Source: CAITNM01 sp037138055 (GTDB lineage: Bacteria; Pseudomonadota; Alphaproteobacteria; Paracaedibacterales; CAITNM01). Taken from it: 64,000 nt of DNA. The DNA lies in NCBI GenBank assembly GCA_037138055.1, contig JBAXJB010000004.1, forward strand, positions 12,801 to 76,800. Direction: 5' to 3'. Positions 41,268-50,458 of the stretch are shown piece after piece. Both the position numbers and the translations under genes were made by a program. Under the pieces are notes generated by a model, which had not been told where the DNA came from, made no database searches, and saw nothing but the letters and a program-made list of their open reading frames with translations. Position 1 is the first letter of the stretch, and each line of letters starts with the position of its first letter.

Positions 41268-43947
41268 GGGCAGCGTCCCAATTGTCTCCAATGCCAATAT
41301 CAACAACCAGCGGAACTTTCAGTTGCACAATATTTTCCATCATTTCTTTTAATTTAGGTGCAACATCTGCAACATCATGTTCTGGTATTTCAAAAATCAA
41401 TTCATCATGTACTTGCAACAATAATTTTGTTGGGGATGATTTTAGAACTCCATGAATTTTGATCATTGCCCTTTTGATAATATCTGCATTACTACCCTGA
41501 AGCGGTGCATTAATTGCCTGACGTTCAGCAAACTGACGAACCATGCCATTTTTATCAAGAATTCCAGGCGTATGAATTTTACGACTCATAAGGGTTGTCA
41601 CAAAGCCTTGTTCACGCGCTTGTCTGTGATAATTTCGAATGTACGCATCAATACCAGGGTAACGAGCAAAATATGCGTTGATCATTTGACTAGCTTCTTG
41701 GTTAGAAGTGCCAAGCTGCCTTGCCAGACCAAATGCGCTAATACCGTAGATAATGCCAAAATTCACAACCTTAGCACGCCTGCGTAGCTGTGGTGTGACA
41801 TGGGTCATAGGCACCCCAAACACATCTGCTGCAGTGCGAGTGTGAATATCTTCCCCATTTAAAAATGCCTGCTGCAATGTTGGAACATCAGCAAAATGTG
41901 CCAAAAGCCGTAATTCAATTTGTGAATAATCAAGGCTTACAAGCTTGTGACCTGGCTTTGCAATAAATGCCTGGCGAATTTTTCGTCCATCTTCATTTTT
42001 AATAGGAATGTTTTGTAAATTTGGATCAGATGATGACAACCTGCCAGTAGCCGCACCCACCATAGAATAACTGGTGTGTACACGGCCAGTGGTTGGGTTA
42101 ATTGCGTTCAGCAAGCCTTCAACATAGGTAGAATTCAACTTAGCAAGCCCGCGCCATGCCAATACTTTTTCAGGTAATGCATGTCCTTGTGCAACAAGCT
42201 TTTCTAGAACGTCTACATCGGTACTATAAGCACCTGTTTTGGTTTTTTTAGCTCCTGGCAGTTTTTGCTTATCAAATAAAATTTCCCCAAGCTGCGCCGG
42301 CGATGCAATATTGAATTCACAATCTGCAAGGGTATAAATTTCTTGCGTTAATTCCACCATGCGTTTGGAAAAATCTTGCCCTAAATGCTTTAGCCAGTTT
42401 GAATCTACACATACACCAGCTTCTTCCATAGAAACAATAACAGGGATTAGCGGACGTTCGGTTAGTTCATAGACAGCGCTTACTTGGTTTTTGCTAAGTT
42501 CAGGTTTGAATGTGTTGCACAGCAACCCAGTTATTTCTGCGTCTTCTGCTGCGTAAGTGGTAGCGATTGGAATTTCAACCATATCGAAGGTTTTTTGGGC
42601 CTTACCCTTACCAGCCACTTCAGCAAAAGTGATAGTGGTTCTGTTTAAATATTTAAGGGCTAGTTCGTCCATTCCATGGCCATGCTCACCACCATGCAAA
42701 ACATAAGACATCAGCATAGTGTCATCGAGTGTATTCACTTCAAAACCATGTTGACGAAGTACTAACAGGTCATATTTCAAATTATGCCCGATTTTCAAAA
42801 TGGCAGCGTTTTCCAGAAAAGGTTGTAGCAATGTTTTTGCCGCATCAAGGGGAATTTGGCGCCCTTCTGTTTGATGAGCAAAAGGCACATACGCCGCTTT
42901 ATAACCAGAATCAATTGGAATCCCCAAAGATAAACCAACAAGCTTTGCCTGCATGGCATTAAGGGAAGTTGTTTCACAATCAATCACAACTTTCCCAACG
43001 GAGGTCGCTTCATCGATCCACTGCTTTAACGTATCAATATCGGTGATGCATGTGTAATCAACTGGTTGAGCGATTGATTTAGATGCTTCAAAATAGCCAT
43101 CTGCCATTTGCAAACGCTTCATTAAGCTTAAGAAACCAAGCTCTTTTAAAAAGCTATCACGCTGTTCAAATTTTCTTTCAACCGGTGCAATTTCGCTATA
43201 AGCAACAGGCAATGGCGCGTTATCATCTAACGTGACTAATTTTTTTGATATACGAGCAAGTTCAGCGTGTTCTGTTAGCAGATCGCGGCGACGTGGCTGT
43301 TTAATTTCTGAAATTTTCTCTAATAGATTTTCTAAACTTCCAAACGTTTGAATAAGTTCCGCCGCTGTTTTTGGGCCAAAACCTGGAACACCTGGAATAT
43401 TATCACTGCTGTCACCACACAGGGCCTGCACATCAATAACCTTATCGGGGGTCACCCCAAATTTTTCAAACACGACCTGTTCATCAATCGGTTTGTTTTT
43501 CATGGGGTCCCACATGGTAACGCCTGGACGCAACAATTGCATAAGGTCTTTATCAGCGGAGATAATTTGAGTCTTATCGCCTTTGGCAATGCAGGCTTTA
43601 GCGTAAGCTGCTATTAAATCATCTGCCTCAAAACCTGGTAATTCAACCATGGGCACACCAAACGCAATGCAAGCTTGGCGAATAAGTGAAAATTGAGGAA
43701 TTAAATCATCAGGTGGAGGCGGTCTGTGGGCTTTATATTCTGGATAAATATCTTGGCGAAAGGTTTTACGACCTGCGTCAAAAATCACCAATAAGCGATT
43801 GCCATCAACTTTTTCAATAAGTCGGTGCAGCATATTGCAAAAACCATATACAGCACCCACAGGCGTGCCAGTGGGACTAGTAAGAGGTGGTAATGCATAA
43901 TACGCACGAAAAATATAGCCGGAGCCATCAACAAGATGCAGGGTCAT
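41260..43947 (-). CDS. polA: DNA polymerase I
   Basis: An 895-residue family A polymerase used in Okazaki-fragment processing and excision repair. The 5'-3' exonuclease domain (1-290) has LVDGSGYIFRAYYALPP, GFEADDLIAAYA and GDSSDNIPGVPGFGPKTA. The 3'-5' proofreading domain (about 310-500) is intact, with VVIDCETTSL (DxE), GHNLKYDLLVL and YAAEDAEIT. The polymerase domain has DYSQIELRLLAHF (motif A), RRRAKVVNFGIIYGIS (motif B) and VHDELIFE (motif C). All three activities should be present, unlike in some reduced genomes where proofreading is lost. It is followed by hemW with a small overlap. Confidence 0.97.
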   Translation of the reverse strand: MTLHLVDGSGYIFRAYYALPPLTSPTGTPVGAVYGFCNMLHRLIEKVDGNRLLVIFDAGRKTFRQDIYPEYKAHRPPPPDDLIPQFSLIRQACIAFGVPMVELPGFEADDLIAAYAKACIAKGDKTQIISADKDLMQLLRPGVTMWDPMKNKPIDEQVVFEKFGVTPDKVIDVQALCGDSSDNIPGVPGFGPKTAAELIQTFGSLENLLEKISEIKQPRRRDLLTEHAELARISKKLVTLDDNAPLPVAYSEIAPVERKFEQRDSFLKELGFLSLMKRLQMADGYFEASKSIAQPVDYTCITDIDTLKQWIDEATSVGKVVIDCETTSLNAMQAKLVGLSLGIPIDSGYKAAYVPFAHQTEGRQIPLDAAKTLLQPFLENAAILKIGHNLKYDLLVLRQHGFEVNTLDDTMLMSYVLHGGEHGHGMDELALKYLNRTTITFAEVAGKGKAQKTFDMVEIPIATTYAAEDAEITGLLCNTFKPELSKNQVSAVYELTERPLIPVIVSMEEAGVCVDSNWLKHLGQDFSKRMVELTQEIYTLADCEFNIASPAQLGEILFDKQKLPGAKKTKTGAYSTDVDVLEKLVAQGHALPEKVLAWRGLAKLNSTYVEGLLNAINPTTGRVHTSYSMVGAATGRLSSSDPNLQNIPIKNEDGRKIRQAFIAKPGHKLVSLDYSQIELRLLAHFADVPTLQQAFLNGEDIHTRTAADVFGVPMTHVTPQLRRRAKVVNFGIIYGISAFGLARQLGTSNQEASQMINAYFARYPGIDAYIRNYHRQAREQGFVTTLMSRKIHTPGILDKNGMVRQFAERQAINAPLQGSNADIIKRAMIKIHGVLKSSPTKLLLQVHDELIFEIPEHDVADVAPKLKEMMENIVQLKVPLVVDIGIGDNWDAAHG

Positions 43948-44081
43948 TGATTATAAGCACTAAATAAAGTGCTTATACCCTATCGCAACCACCTATAAAT
44001 GCAAGGGGTAGAATATAACTCACAAAGGTTACCAACAGAAATATTGACCAACACGCTGATTTGGGGCATATTTCTTACGTT

Positions 44082-44158
44082 GGGCCTGTAGTTCAGTTGG
44101 TTAGAACCCCCCGCTCATAACGGGGATGTCACAGGTTCGAGTCCTGTCGGGCCCACCA
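44082..44158 (+). tRNA. tRNA with anticodon CAT (tRNA-Ile2 or elongator tRNA-Met)
   Basis: A 77-base cloverleaf with encoded CCA. The acceptor GGGCCTG pairs with CGGGCCC (one G-T), the anticodon stem CCCCG/CGGGG encloses CTCATAA, and the T arm has GGTTCGAGTCC. The CAT anticodon belongs either to elongator Met or to Ile2, whose C34 is converted to lysidine. The GGGCC acceptor suggests Ile2, but this needs a covariance model. It is not initiator-like, as the three G-C pairs of the anticodon stem are absent. Confidence 0.92.
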
Positions 44159-44167
44159 CTCTATGTT

Positions 44168-45130
44168 TTATTTAATTCCTTCAATGAATGCGTTTACATA
44201 CGCGTTCATTAGTACTTCGTAAGCATCTTCCCCTGCAGGGACGTCTGCTCCTAAATAATCAACAACAGCAAATGGTAGCTTCAGTGTGTCTGCGTAGCTT
44301 CTTGCTAATGCTCCATCCAGTTGTCGTTCTGCATATAAACACCTAGGGTGAATTTTTCCGTCACTAATGGCTTTTCGAATTTTTAGTATATGCCCAGCAC
44401 TTGGAGGAATGCTTGGGTCAATTGAAATGGTTGCTATTGTTTTCACTTTGTAAGCGTTATCAAAATATTGATTACCATCGTGCTGAATAATATACGTTTT
44501 ACCTTTGTAAGGCTTCATTTTCTTTAATAAATCTTGATGCAGGACTTCTAAGCGTTTCTTGTAATCATTTGCGTTTCTGCTTAATAGCCCTTGATGATTT
44601 GGGTATAGTTTTTTTAAATGCTGCAAAACAACATCTACCACTTGTGTCATCATTAAAGGGTCTAACCATATATGCCCATCTGGATTAGTCGCATCAGATT
44701 TTTCATGATGATGATGGTCGTGATCTTTGTGATGATCATGAGCACAACATGATTTTTCATCCCAAAATGTTCCAGAGCGAAGCGGTTTCAGTTTAATTGA
44801 TGAATCATCCTGTAATGTTAAAACATTGTTTTCCAGTTGTTTCACGTGTTTAAAGAGTGGCTGTTCATAAGCAGGACCAACCCAAATTAGTATTTTTGCA
44901 TTTTTCATAGCAAGCACTTGTGAAGGTACCAACTGAGCATGATGAGGAGACGTGTTTCCATCTAACAATAAGGTAGGATTCGTAATACTTTTAGTGAGCG
45001 CACAAACTAAGCTGTGCAAAGGTTTTATAGAAACAACAATTTCGTCAGTGGTTGCTCTTGTGGAAGACGCGTTAAAAAATAAAACAGCAACAACAACCCC
45101 AACAGCTAAAAATACTAATTTTTTCCTCAT
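44168..45130 (-). CDS. znuA: Zinc ABC transporter substrate-binding protein ZnuA
   Basis: A 320-residue cluster A-I metal-binding protein with a signal peptide (MRKK, hydrophobic LVFLAVGVVVAVLFF, cleavage near TRA-T). Zinc ligands are in SPHHAQLVPSQ, DGHIWLDPLMM and the third-block His (IIQHDGNQYF), and the His-rich loop (HDHHKDHDHHHH, about residues 130-141) typical of ZnuA precedes the second. The closing Asp/Glu region includes YAERQLDG. No znuB or znuC gene is adjacent, so it is separated from its permease. I saw no convincing Zur operator upstream. Confidence 0.92.
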   Translation of the reverse strand: MRKKLVFLAVGVVVAVLFFNASSTRATTDEIVVSIKPLHSLVCALTKSITNPTLLLDGNTSPHHAQLVPSQVLAMKNAKILIWVGPAYEQPLFKHVKQLENNVLTLQDDSSIKLKPLRSGTFWDEKSCCAHDHHKDHDHHHHEKSDATNPDGHIWLDPLMMTQVVDVVLQHLKKLYPNHQGLLSRNANDYKKRLEVLHQDLLKKMKPYKGKTYIIQHDGNQYFDNAYKVKTIATISIDPSIPPSAGHILKIRKAISDGKIHPRCLYAERQLDGALARSYADTLKLPFAVVDYLGADVPAGEDAYEVLMNAYVNAFIEGIK

Positions 45131-45280
45131 GAATACCTTTCAAATGCTGACTTTAAAAGATATTAGCACAGTCGCTATAGAGTCTAATGGTATATTTTTG
45201 CAGCGTTTGCTGTTTTTTTTGTTGTGATTTCAGTATTTCTCTTGGCAAATCGGTTTTTTTTAGATATTGTGTAATCTGTT

Positions 45281-45357
45281 CGGGACGTAGCGCAGCCTGG
45301 TAGCGCGCCAGTTTTGGGTACTGGATGCCGGAGGTTCAAATCCTCTCGTCCCGACCA
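45281..45357 (+). tRNA. tRNA-Pro (anticodon TGG)
   Basis: A 77-base cloverleaf with encoded CCA. The acceptor CGGGACG pairs with CGTCCCG, the anticodon stem CCAGT/ACTGG encloses TTTGGGT (anticodon TGG), and the T arm has GGTTCAAATCC. C1-G72 is normal for bacterial tRNA-Pro. Confidence 0.96.
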
Positions 45358-45389
45358 CTTAAGTATGAGTGAAAACCCTATTTTATAGT

Positions 45390-45938
45390 TTACCTATTAG
45401 CCCCTGGAACCCAGAGCACATCTAGCTTTCCATTGTCATTCAAGTGACGGCATAAAACAAATAATAGGTCAGACAGCCGATTCAAATATTTTAATGCATT
45501 ACCGTTAACAAGCTCATATTCATTCAAAAGCACCATGCTTCGTTCTGCTCTACGAACAACAGTTCGCGCTACGTGCATCAAAGCACTAGCTTTGGTGCCC
45601 CCTGGAAGCACAAAGGAATCCAATGGGTTCAAAGCGTCATTAAATATATCAATTTGTTTTTCCAAGAATTCTACATGATTATTGCCAATACGCAACGCTT
45701 CTCCTTGCGGAACAGCCAAGTCAGCGCCCAAATCAAATAAATCATTTTGGATATGCGTGATTAGTTTTTGAAGCGCTGTCGGTAACTCTACTGCAATTAA
45801 TCCACAATAGGCATTAACTTCATCAACATTCCCTATGGTTTCAAAGCGAATATCAGATTTTTTTCGTCTTGTGCCATCACCGAGAGATGCTCTGCCTGTA
45901 TCTCCAGATCGGGTATAAATATGTGTAAGCTGTACCAT
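45390..45938 (-). CDS. PduO-type ATP:cob(I)alamin adenosyltransferase
   Basis: A 182-residue trimeric corrinoid adenosyltransferase. The ATP-binding N-terminus IYTRSGDTGRASLGDGTRRKKSD is the family hallmark. GNVDEVNAYCGL, LPGGTKASALMHVARTVVRRAERS and YLNRLSDLLFVLCRHLN are the other conserved blocks; the Arg/Glu of RRAER bind ATP and cobalamin. It makes adenosylcobalamin, the cofactor required by NrdJ, encoded 700 bases away on the same strand. No cobalamin biosynthesis genes are seen, so it probably acts on imported B12. It lies three bases after plsY. Confidence 0.95.
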   Translation of the reverse strand: MVQLTHIYTRSGDTGRASLGDGTRRKKSDIRFETIGNVDEVNAYCGLIAVELPTALQKLITHIQNDLFDLGADLAVPQGEALRIGNNHVEFLEKQIDIFNDALNPLDSFVLPGGTKASALMHVARTVVRRAERSMVLLNEYELVNGNALKYLNRLSDLLFVLCRHLNDNGKLDVLWVPGANR

Positions 45939-45941
45939 ATT

Positions 45942-46538
45942 TTATGAAATTACTGATTCTTGTTTGTTAACAAGTCTTTTAATATTATCACGGTGCGTAT
46001 ACAAAAGAGTCGCTGCAATTAAAGCTGTAAAAGGAATAACAGCAGAATCAACCCCAAGAAAATAGGCGAAGAATGGAGCTAATAAAGCTGCCACAAGCGC
46101 AGATAGTGAAGAAACTTTAAATAATTTCGCAGTAAGCAACCACGTTGTCAAAACCAGCAAACCAAAAGTTGGGTCCCAGGCCAAGTAAACTCCTAAAGTC
46201 GTAGCGACACCCTTCCCGCCTTTGAATTTTAAATACACCGGGAAAATGTGAGCAAAGATTGCTAAAAAACCAATGGTATACTCATGTCCTGGAATAAAGT
46301 ACGAGCTAACTAGCACAGCTAAAGAACCCTTCAATGCATCAAAAATCAGTGTCAGCGCTGCAATTTTTTTATTACCTGAGCGCAGAACGTTTGTTGCACC
46401 AATATTGCCTGAACCAATTTTTCTAATATCTCCAAGACCAGCAATTTTTGCAAATACCAAACCAAAAGGAATTGCTGCAAAAAAATAGGTGCATAAGGCA
46501 ATTACAATAACAACTAATTCTGTGTTGAGTGGTTCCAT
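45942..46538 (-). CDS. plsY: Glycerol-3-phosphate acyltransferase PlsY
   Basis: An integral membrane acyltransferase (198 residues, five helices) that uses acyl-phosphate to make lysophosphatidic acid. Conserved blocks are AAIPFGLVFAK, DIRKIGSGNIGATNVLRSGNKKIAALTLIFDALKG-type glycine motif near residue 40, KFKGGKGVATTLG and TALIAATLLYTHRDNIKRL. I choose the ATG at 46538, preceded by AGGAAA at good spacing; an in-frame ATG at 46553 is possible. Its acceptor comes from GpsA. It is coupled to the adenosyltransferase gene. Confidence 0.93.
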   Translation of the reverse strand: MEPLNTELVVIVIALCTYFFAAIPFGLVFAKIAGLGDIRKIGSGNIGATNVLRSGNKKIAALTLIFDALKGSLAVLVSSYFIPGHEYTIGFLAIFAHIFPVYLKFKGGKGVATTLGVYLAWDPTFGLLVLTTWLLTAKLFKVSSLSALVAALLAPFFAYFLGVDSAVIPFTALIAATLLYTHRDNIKRLVNKQESVIS

Positions 46539-46607
46539 ACATTTTCCTATCATGCTTCAGGTCATAGTATTAGCATAAAGCTTGCGAATTAATAAGTTTC
46601 GTTGCGT

Positions 46608-46634
46608 CTGTCCCGCTAGTAAATAGCAGGACAG
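46608..46634 (-). terminator. Stem-loop after nrdJ
   Basis: The arms CTGTCCCGCT and AGCAGGACAG form a 9-pair stem with one mismatch and a 7-base loop, starting 13 bases after the nrdJ stop. There is no T-run on the transcript side, so it may be a 3'-end stabiliser or Rho-assisted end rather than a full intrinsic terminator. Confidence 0.45.
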
Positions 46635-46646
46635 ATCCCAAGTATT

Positions 46647-49600
46647 TTAAGAACAACCACTAGTAGAACCACATGTTACGCATTTTAAACACGTACCATT
46701 ACGCACCATAGTGAAGTTGCCACATTCACCACATGAATCACCTTCGTAGCCTTGCAGCTTTGCTTGAGTAGATTTCTCTGCTTTTCGCTTTGATGAAGAT
46801 GCGTAAGATACAACATTTGAAGCACCATAAGTGCCAGTGGCTTTAACTTCAACGCTCTCTGTATATCCATCCATTGAAGTGATCTCATCAGAAATACTCA
46901 CCGTTGTTTCTACTAATAATGGTTCTTCATTTTCATTCTGACGATTAACCATGTAGTCACTTCTGTCACCAATTGTGTCTGGCGTTAAGTCACTTGGTTG
47001 CACATGCGCAAGATCATGACGACTTAAGTAGTTAATAGCCAAATCACGGAAAATGTAGTCTAGAATTGACGTTGCAATTTTAACCCAATCGTTTCCTTCA
47101 ACCATTCCTGATGGTTCAAAACGAGTGAATGTAAAGGCTTCTACATATTCTTCTAGTGGAACGCCATATTGCAAACCAATAGAAATGGCCATAGCAAAGT
47201 TATGCATTAGAGAACGGAACGAGGCCCCTTCTTTGTGCATATCAATGAAAATTTCGCCTAATTTTCCATCAATATATTCACCAGTGCGAATATAAATTTT
47301 GTGCCCACCTACAACCGCTTTTTGAGTATAGCCACCACGACGGTTTGGCAATTTTTGACGTTTTGATTCGTAAACAACACGTTCAATAATACGTTCAACA
47401 ATTTTTTCAGCAACCACTTGAGCTTTTTGCGTTTGTGGCATTTGTGCAATTTCTTCAGCTTCGTCTTCATCAAAGCTTATGCTGCTTAAAGGTTGAGAAA
47501 GCTTTGAACCATCACGATACAAAGCATTTGCCTTTAGGCAAAGACGCCATGATTTCATATAAGCTGATTGGCAATCTTCAACAGTTGCTTGAGCCGGCAT
47601 ATTCACAGTTTTAGAAATAGCACCACTTATGAATGGCTGAACCGCTGCCATCATTTCAATATGGCTATCGAAAGACAAGAAACGCTTACCAATACGTCCA
47701 CATGGGTTTGCACAATCAAAAACTGGAAGATGTTCTATTTTTAAGTGAGGTGCCCCTTCTAGAGTCATTGTACCACAGCAGTATGTGTTAGCATCTTCAA
47801 TGTCTTGTTTACTAAAGCCAAGATGAGTAAGCATATCAAAAGATGGATCACATAATTGATCATCAGTTAGCTTTAATGTTCCTTTGCAAAAATCTTCACC
47901 CAGAGTGTATTTATTAAAAACAAACTTGATATCAAAGGCTGATTTCAACACAGCGGAAATTGCCGTTAGCTCTTTATTAGTAAATCCCTTTGCTTTTAAA
48001 GATGTGTGATTAATTGCAGGCGCATTTTCAAGTGATGCGTAGCCCACGGCATAATTAGAAATTTCCAGCATTTGCTCTGGAGTGTAACCCAAAACTTTCA
48101 ATGCTGAAGGAACCATTTGGTTAATAATTTTAAAGTACCCACCACCAGCAAGTTTTTTGAATTTAACCAAAGCAAAATCTGGCTCAACACCTGTTGTGTC
48201 ACAATCCATCACCAATCCAATAGTCCCAGTTGGGGCAATACACGTGGTTTGAGCGTTACGGTAACCAAACTGTTCACCATATGAAACAGCTTCATCCCAA
48301 GCTTGGCAAGCCGCTTCAATTAATCCTGGAATAGCACAATCACTTGCACGAAGCGGAACAGGTAGAATTGATAGATCTTCATAATTTTTAGTTTCGCCGT
48401 ATGCAGCACGACGGTGGTTACGCATAACCCGGATCATCGCATCTTTATTTTTTGCATAGCCTGGGAATGCCCCAAGTTCTTTTGCCATAAGTGCAGAAGT
48501 CCTGTAGCTTACACCGGTTAGAATTGCAGCTAGTGCTCCAGCAATACAACGGCCTTCTGGGCTATCGTAAGCAATACCCATAGCCATTAATAGACCACCT
48601 AGGTTACCGTATCCTAAACCAAGCGTACGGAAATCATAAGATAGCTGAGCAATAGCCCTAGATGGGAATTGCGCCATAAGCACAGAAATTTCAAGAACAA
48701 CTGTCCAAAGGGTAATAGCATGTTCAAATGCTGCTATATCAAACTGGCCATCTTTGTACAATGTAACAAGGTTGATTGAAGCAAGGTTACATGCGGTATC
48801 ATCAATAAACATATATTCAGAACATGGATTTGATGCATTAATTCGTCCACTATTTGGGCAAGTGTGCCACTCGTTAATGGTTGTATCAAATTGAATACCT
48901 GGATCTGCACATGCCCAAGCAGCAAAACCAACTTTATCCCATAATTCTTTTGCTGGTAGCGTTTTAACTGCTTCACCATTTGTACGTGAAGTTAAGCTCC
49001 ATTCTTTATTTTCTAAAACACTTTCTAAAAAGGCATTAGTAACGCGGACTGTGTTATTTGAATTTTGGCCTGAAACTGTTCCATAAGCTTCACTATCCCA
49101 ATCAGTATTATAAGACGGGAATGGGAAGCTAGTGTACCCTAGCTGAGCCATGTGAATAGCGCGCTTAATGTAATTTTCAGGAACCAATACAGCGCGTGCA
49201 GCGCGAATGGTTGTTTTCAACGCAGGGTTGGTTTTTGGATCAAAGCGATCTGTTTCTTTAAGATCATTATTAATACAAGCTGAAATGATTTCATTCAAAT
49301 GAAGTTGGTTTAACTTTGAACCAGTAACCAGTGCTGCAACTTTTTGTTCTTCAATGACTTTCCAATCAATGAAATTAATAACATCTGGGTGATCAATATC
49401 AAGCACCACCATTTTTGCAGCGCGTCTTGTCGTTCCACCAGATTTAATAGCACCAGCTGAACGGTCACCAATACGTAAAAAGCTCATTAAACCTGAAGAA
49501 TAACCACCACCAGATAGCTTTTCACCAAAGCCACGTAAATTTGAAAAGTTAGACCCTGTGCCAGACCCGTATTTAAATAGACGAGCTTCGCGAACCCAAA

Positions 49601-50225
49601 GGTCCATAATGCCGCCGTCGTTAACCAAATCATCTTTTACCGATTGAATGAAACACGCATGTGGTTGTGGACGTTCATATGCAGATGTTGATTGCTTTAG
49701 CTGACCTGTTTTTTCATCAACGAAGAAATGTCCTTGAGCAGGGCCATCAACACCATAAGCCCAATAAACACCAGTGTTAAACCACTGCGGTGAATTTGGT
49801 GCTGCAACCTGCATGCATAACATGTACTGCATTTCATCATAAAATGTACGTGCGTCTTCTTCTAAGTCAAAATACCCATTTTTCCATCCCCAGTAAGTCC
49901 AAGTTCCGGCCAAACGACTAAAAACTTCTTTTGCAGATCTTTCGCTACGAACAGAGCTCCCTGCTTTTGCTTTTCTACGTTGAAGCCAAACGGGAACGTC
50001 ATCTTCCTTTACGGTTACTAAATCATCTGGGATACCAGCTTTACGAAAATATTTTTGGGCAATGACATCACTTGCCACTTGCGACCAATGTGCAGGTACT
50101 TCAATGTTTTCCTGAAGAAATACAACAGAACCGTCTGGATTTTTAATTTCGCTAGTAGTTAAGCGGAAATCAATTCCTTCATATGGGGACTGTCCTGCGA
50201 CCGTAAAACGACGGTGTATTTTCAT
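46647..50225 (-). CDS. nrdJ: Vitamin B12-dependent ribonucleotide reductase (class II)
   Basis: A 1192-residue adenosylcobalamin-dependent reductase making deoxyribonucleotides without a need for oxygen. Conserved blocks include PNSPQWFNTGVYWAYG, GSGTGSNFSNLRG, GGTTRRAAKMVVLD, ASNPCSEYMFIDD (active-site Cys/Glu loop), CIAPTGTIGLVMDCDTTGVEPDF, and CCGTMTLEGAPHL. The C-terminal zinc-ribbon-like CGECGNFTMVRNGTCLKC and terminal SGCS supply redox cysteines. Length is normal for the alphaproteobacterial long form. No class I nrdAB is in the window. The adenosyltransferase that makes its cofactor lies just downstream. Confidence 0.97.
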   Translation of the reverse strand: MKIHRRFTVAGQSPYEGIDFRLTTSEIKNPDGSVVFLQENIEVPAHWSQVASDVIAQKYFRKAGIPDDLVTVKEDDVPVWLQRRKAKAGSSVRSERSAKEVFSRLAGTWTYWGWKNGYFDLEEDARTFYDEMQYMLCMQVAAPNSPQWFNTGVYWAYGVDGPAQGHFFVDEKTGQLKQSTSAYERPQPHACFIQSVKDDLVNDGGIMDLWVREARLFKYGSGTGSNFSNLRGFGEKLSGGGYSSGLMSFLRIGDRSAGAIKSGGTTRRAAKMVVLDIDHPDVINFIDWKVIEEQKVAALVTGSKLNQLHLNEIISACINNDLKETDRFDPKTNPALKTTIRAARAVLVPENYIKRAIHMAQLGYTSFPFPSYNTDWDSEAYGTVSGQNSNNTVRVTNAFLESVLENKEWSLTSRTNGEAVKTLPAKELWDKVGFAAWACADPGIQFDTTINEWHTCPNSGRINASNPCSEYMFIDDTACNLASINLVTLYKDGQFDIAAFEHAITLWTVVLEISVLMAQFPSRAIAQLSYDFRTLGLGYGNLGGLLMAMGIAYDSPEGRCIAGALAAILTGVSYRTSALMAKELGAFPGYAKNKDAMIRVMRNHRRAAYGETKNYEDLSILPVPLRASDCAIPGLIEAACQAWDEAVSYGEQFGYRNAQTTCIAPTGTIGLVMDCDTTGVEPDFALVKFKKLAGGGYFKIINQMVPSALKVLGYTPEQMLEISNYAVGYASLENAPAINHTSLKAKGFTNKELTAISAVLKSAFDIKFVFNKYTLGEDFCKGTLKLTDDQLCDPSFDMLTHLGFSKQDIEDANTYCCGTMTLEGAPHLKIEHLPVFDCANPCGRIGKRFLSFDSHIEMMAAVQPFISGAISKTVNMPAQATVEDCQSAYMKSWRLCLKANALYRDGSKLSQPLSSISFDEDEAEEIAQMPQTQKAQVVAEKIVERIIERVVYESKRQKLPNRRGGYTQKAVVGGHKIYIRTGEYIDGKLGEIFIDMHKEGASFRSLMHNFAMAISIGLQYGVPLEEYVEAFTFTRFEPSGMVEGNDWVKIATSILDYIFRDLAINYLSRHDLAHVQPSDLTPDTIGDRSDYMVNRQNENEEPLLVETTVSISDEITSMDGYTESVEVKATGTYGASNVVSYASSSKRKAEKSTQAKLQGYEGDSCGECGNFTMVRNGTCLKCVTCGSTSGCS

Positions 50226-50359
50226 TGAAACCTCACTGCTTAAATATTAAGATGCACACACTAAATGATGCAAAAAGTACAATTCTTTGGCAAAAGCTTA
50301 AGAATGAGGTACATTTCTGATATCAGATGGTGTTCTTATTAATATGCAAAAAAAGTTGT

Positions 50360-50376
50360 ATTTCAAGTCTTGAAAT
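50360..50376. promoter_or_regulatory. Perfect 17-bp dyad between nrdJ and the M50 protease
   Basis: ATTTCAAG-T-CTTGAAAT is a perfect inverted repeat in the 233-base divergent intergenic region. It could be an operator. It does not match the NrdR box, and I saw no cobalamin riboswitch in this region. Confidence 0.35.
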
Positions 50377-50458
50377 TCATAAAAAAGATGTGTAAGCAAA
50401 CTTGATATGGTAATAATGATACACATTGTTAATCTTTAACACCAAATAACGGGAAATT

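Noticed and set aside
44952..45227. 91-residue frame antisense to the znuA start
   Set aside because: It overlaps the ZnuA signal peptide region and promoter; there is no family resemblance or ribosome site.
50226..50458. Cobalamin riboswitch or NrdR box upstream of nrdJ
   Set aside because: Looked for because of B12 dependence; no B12-box-like core or NrdR consensus could be recognised.
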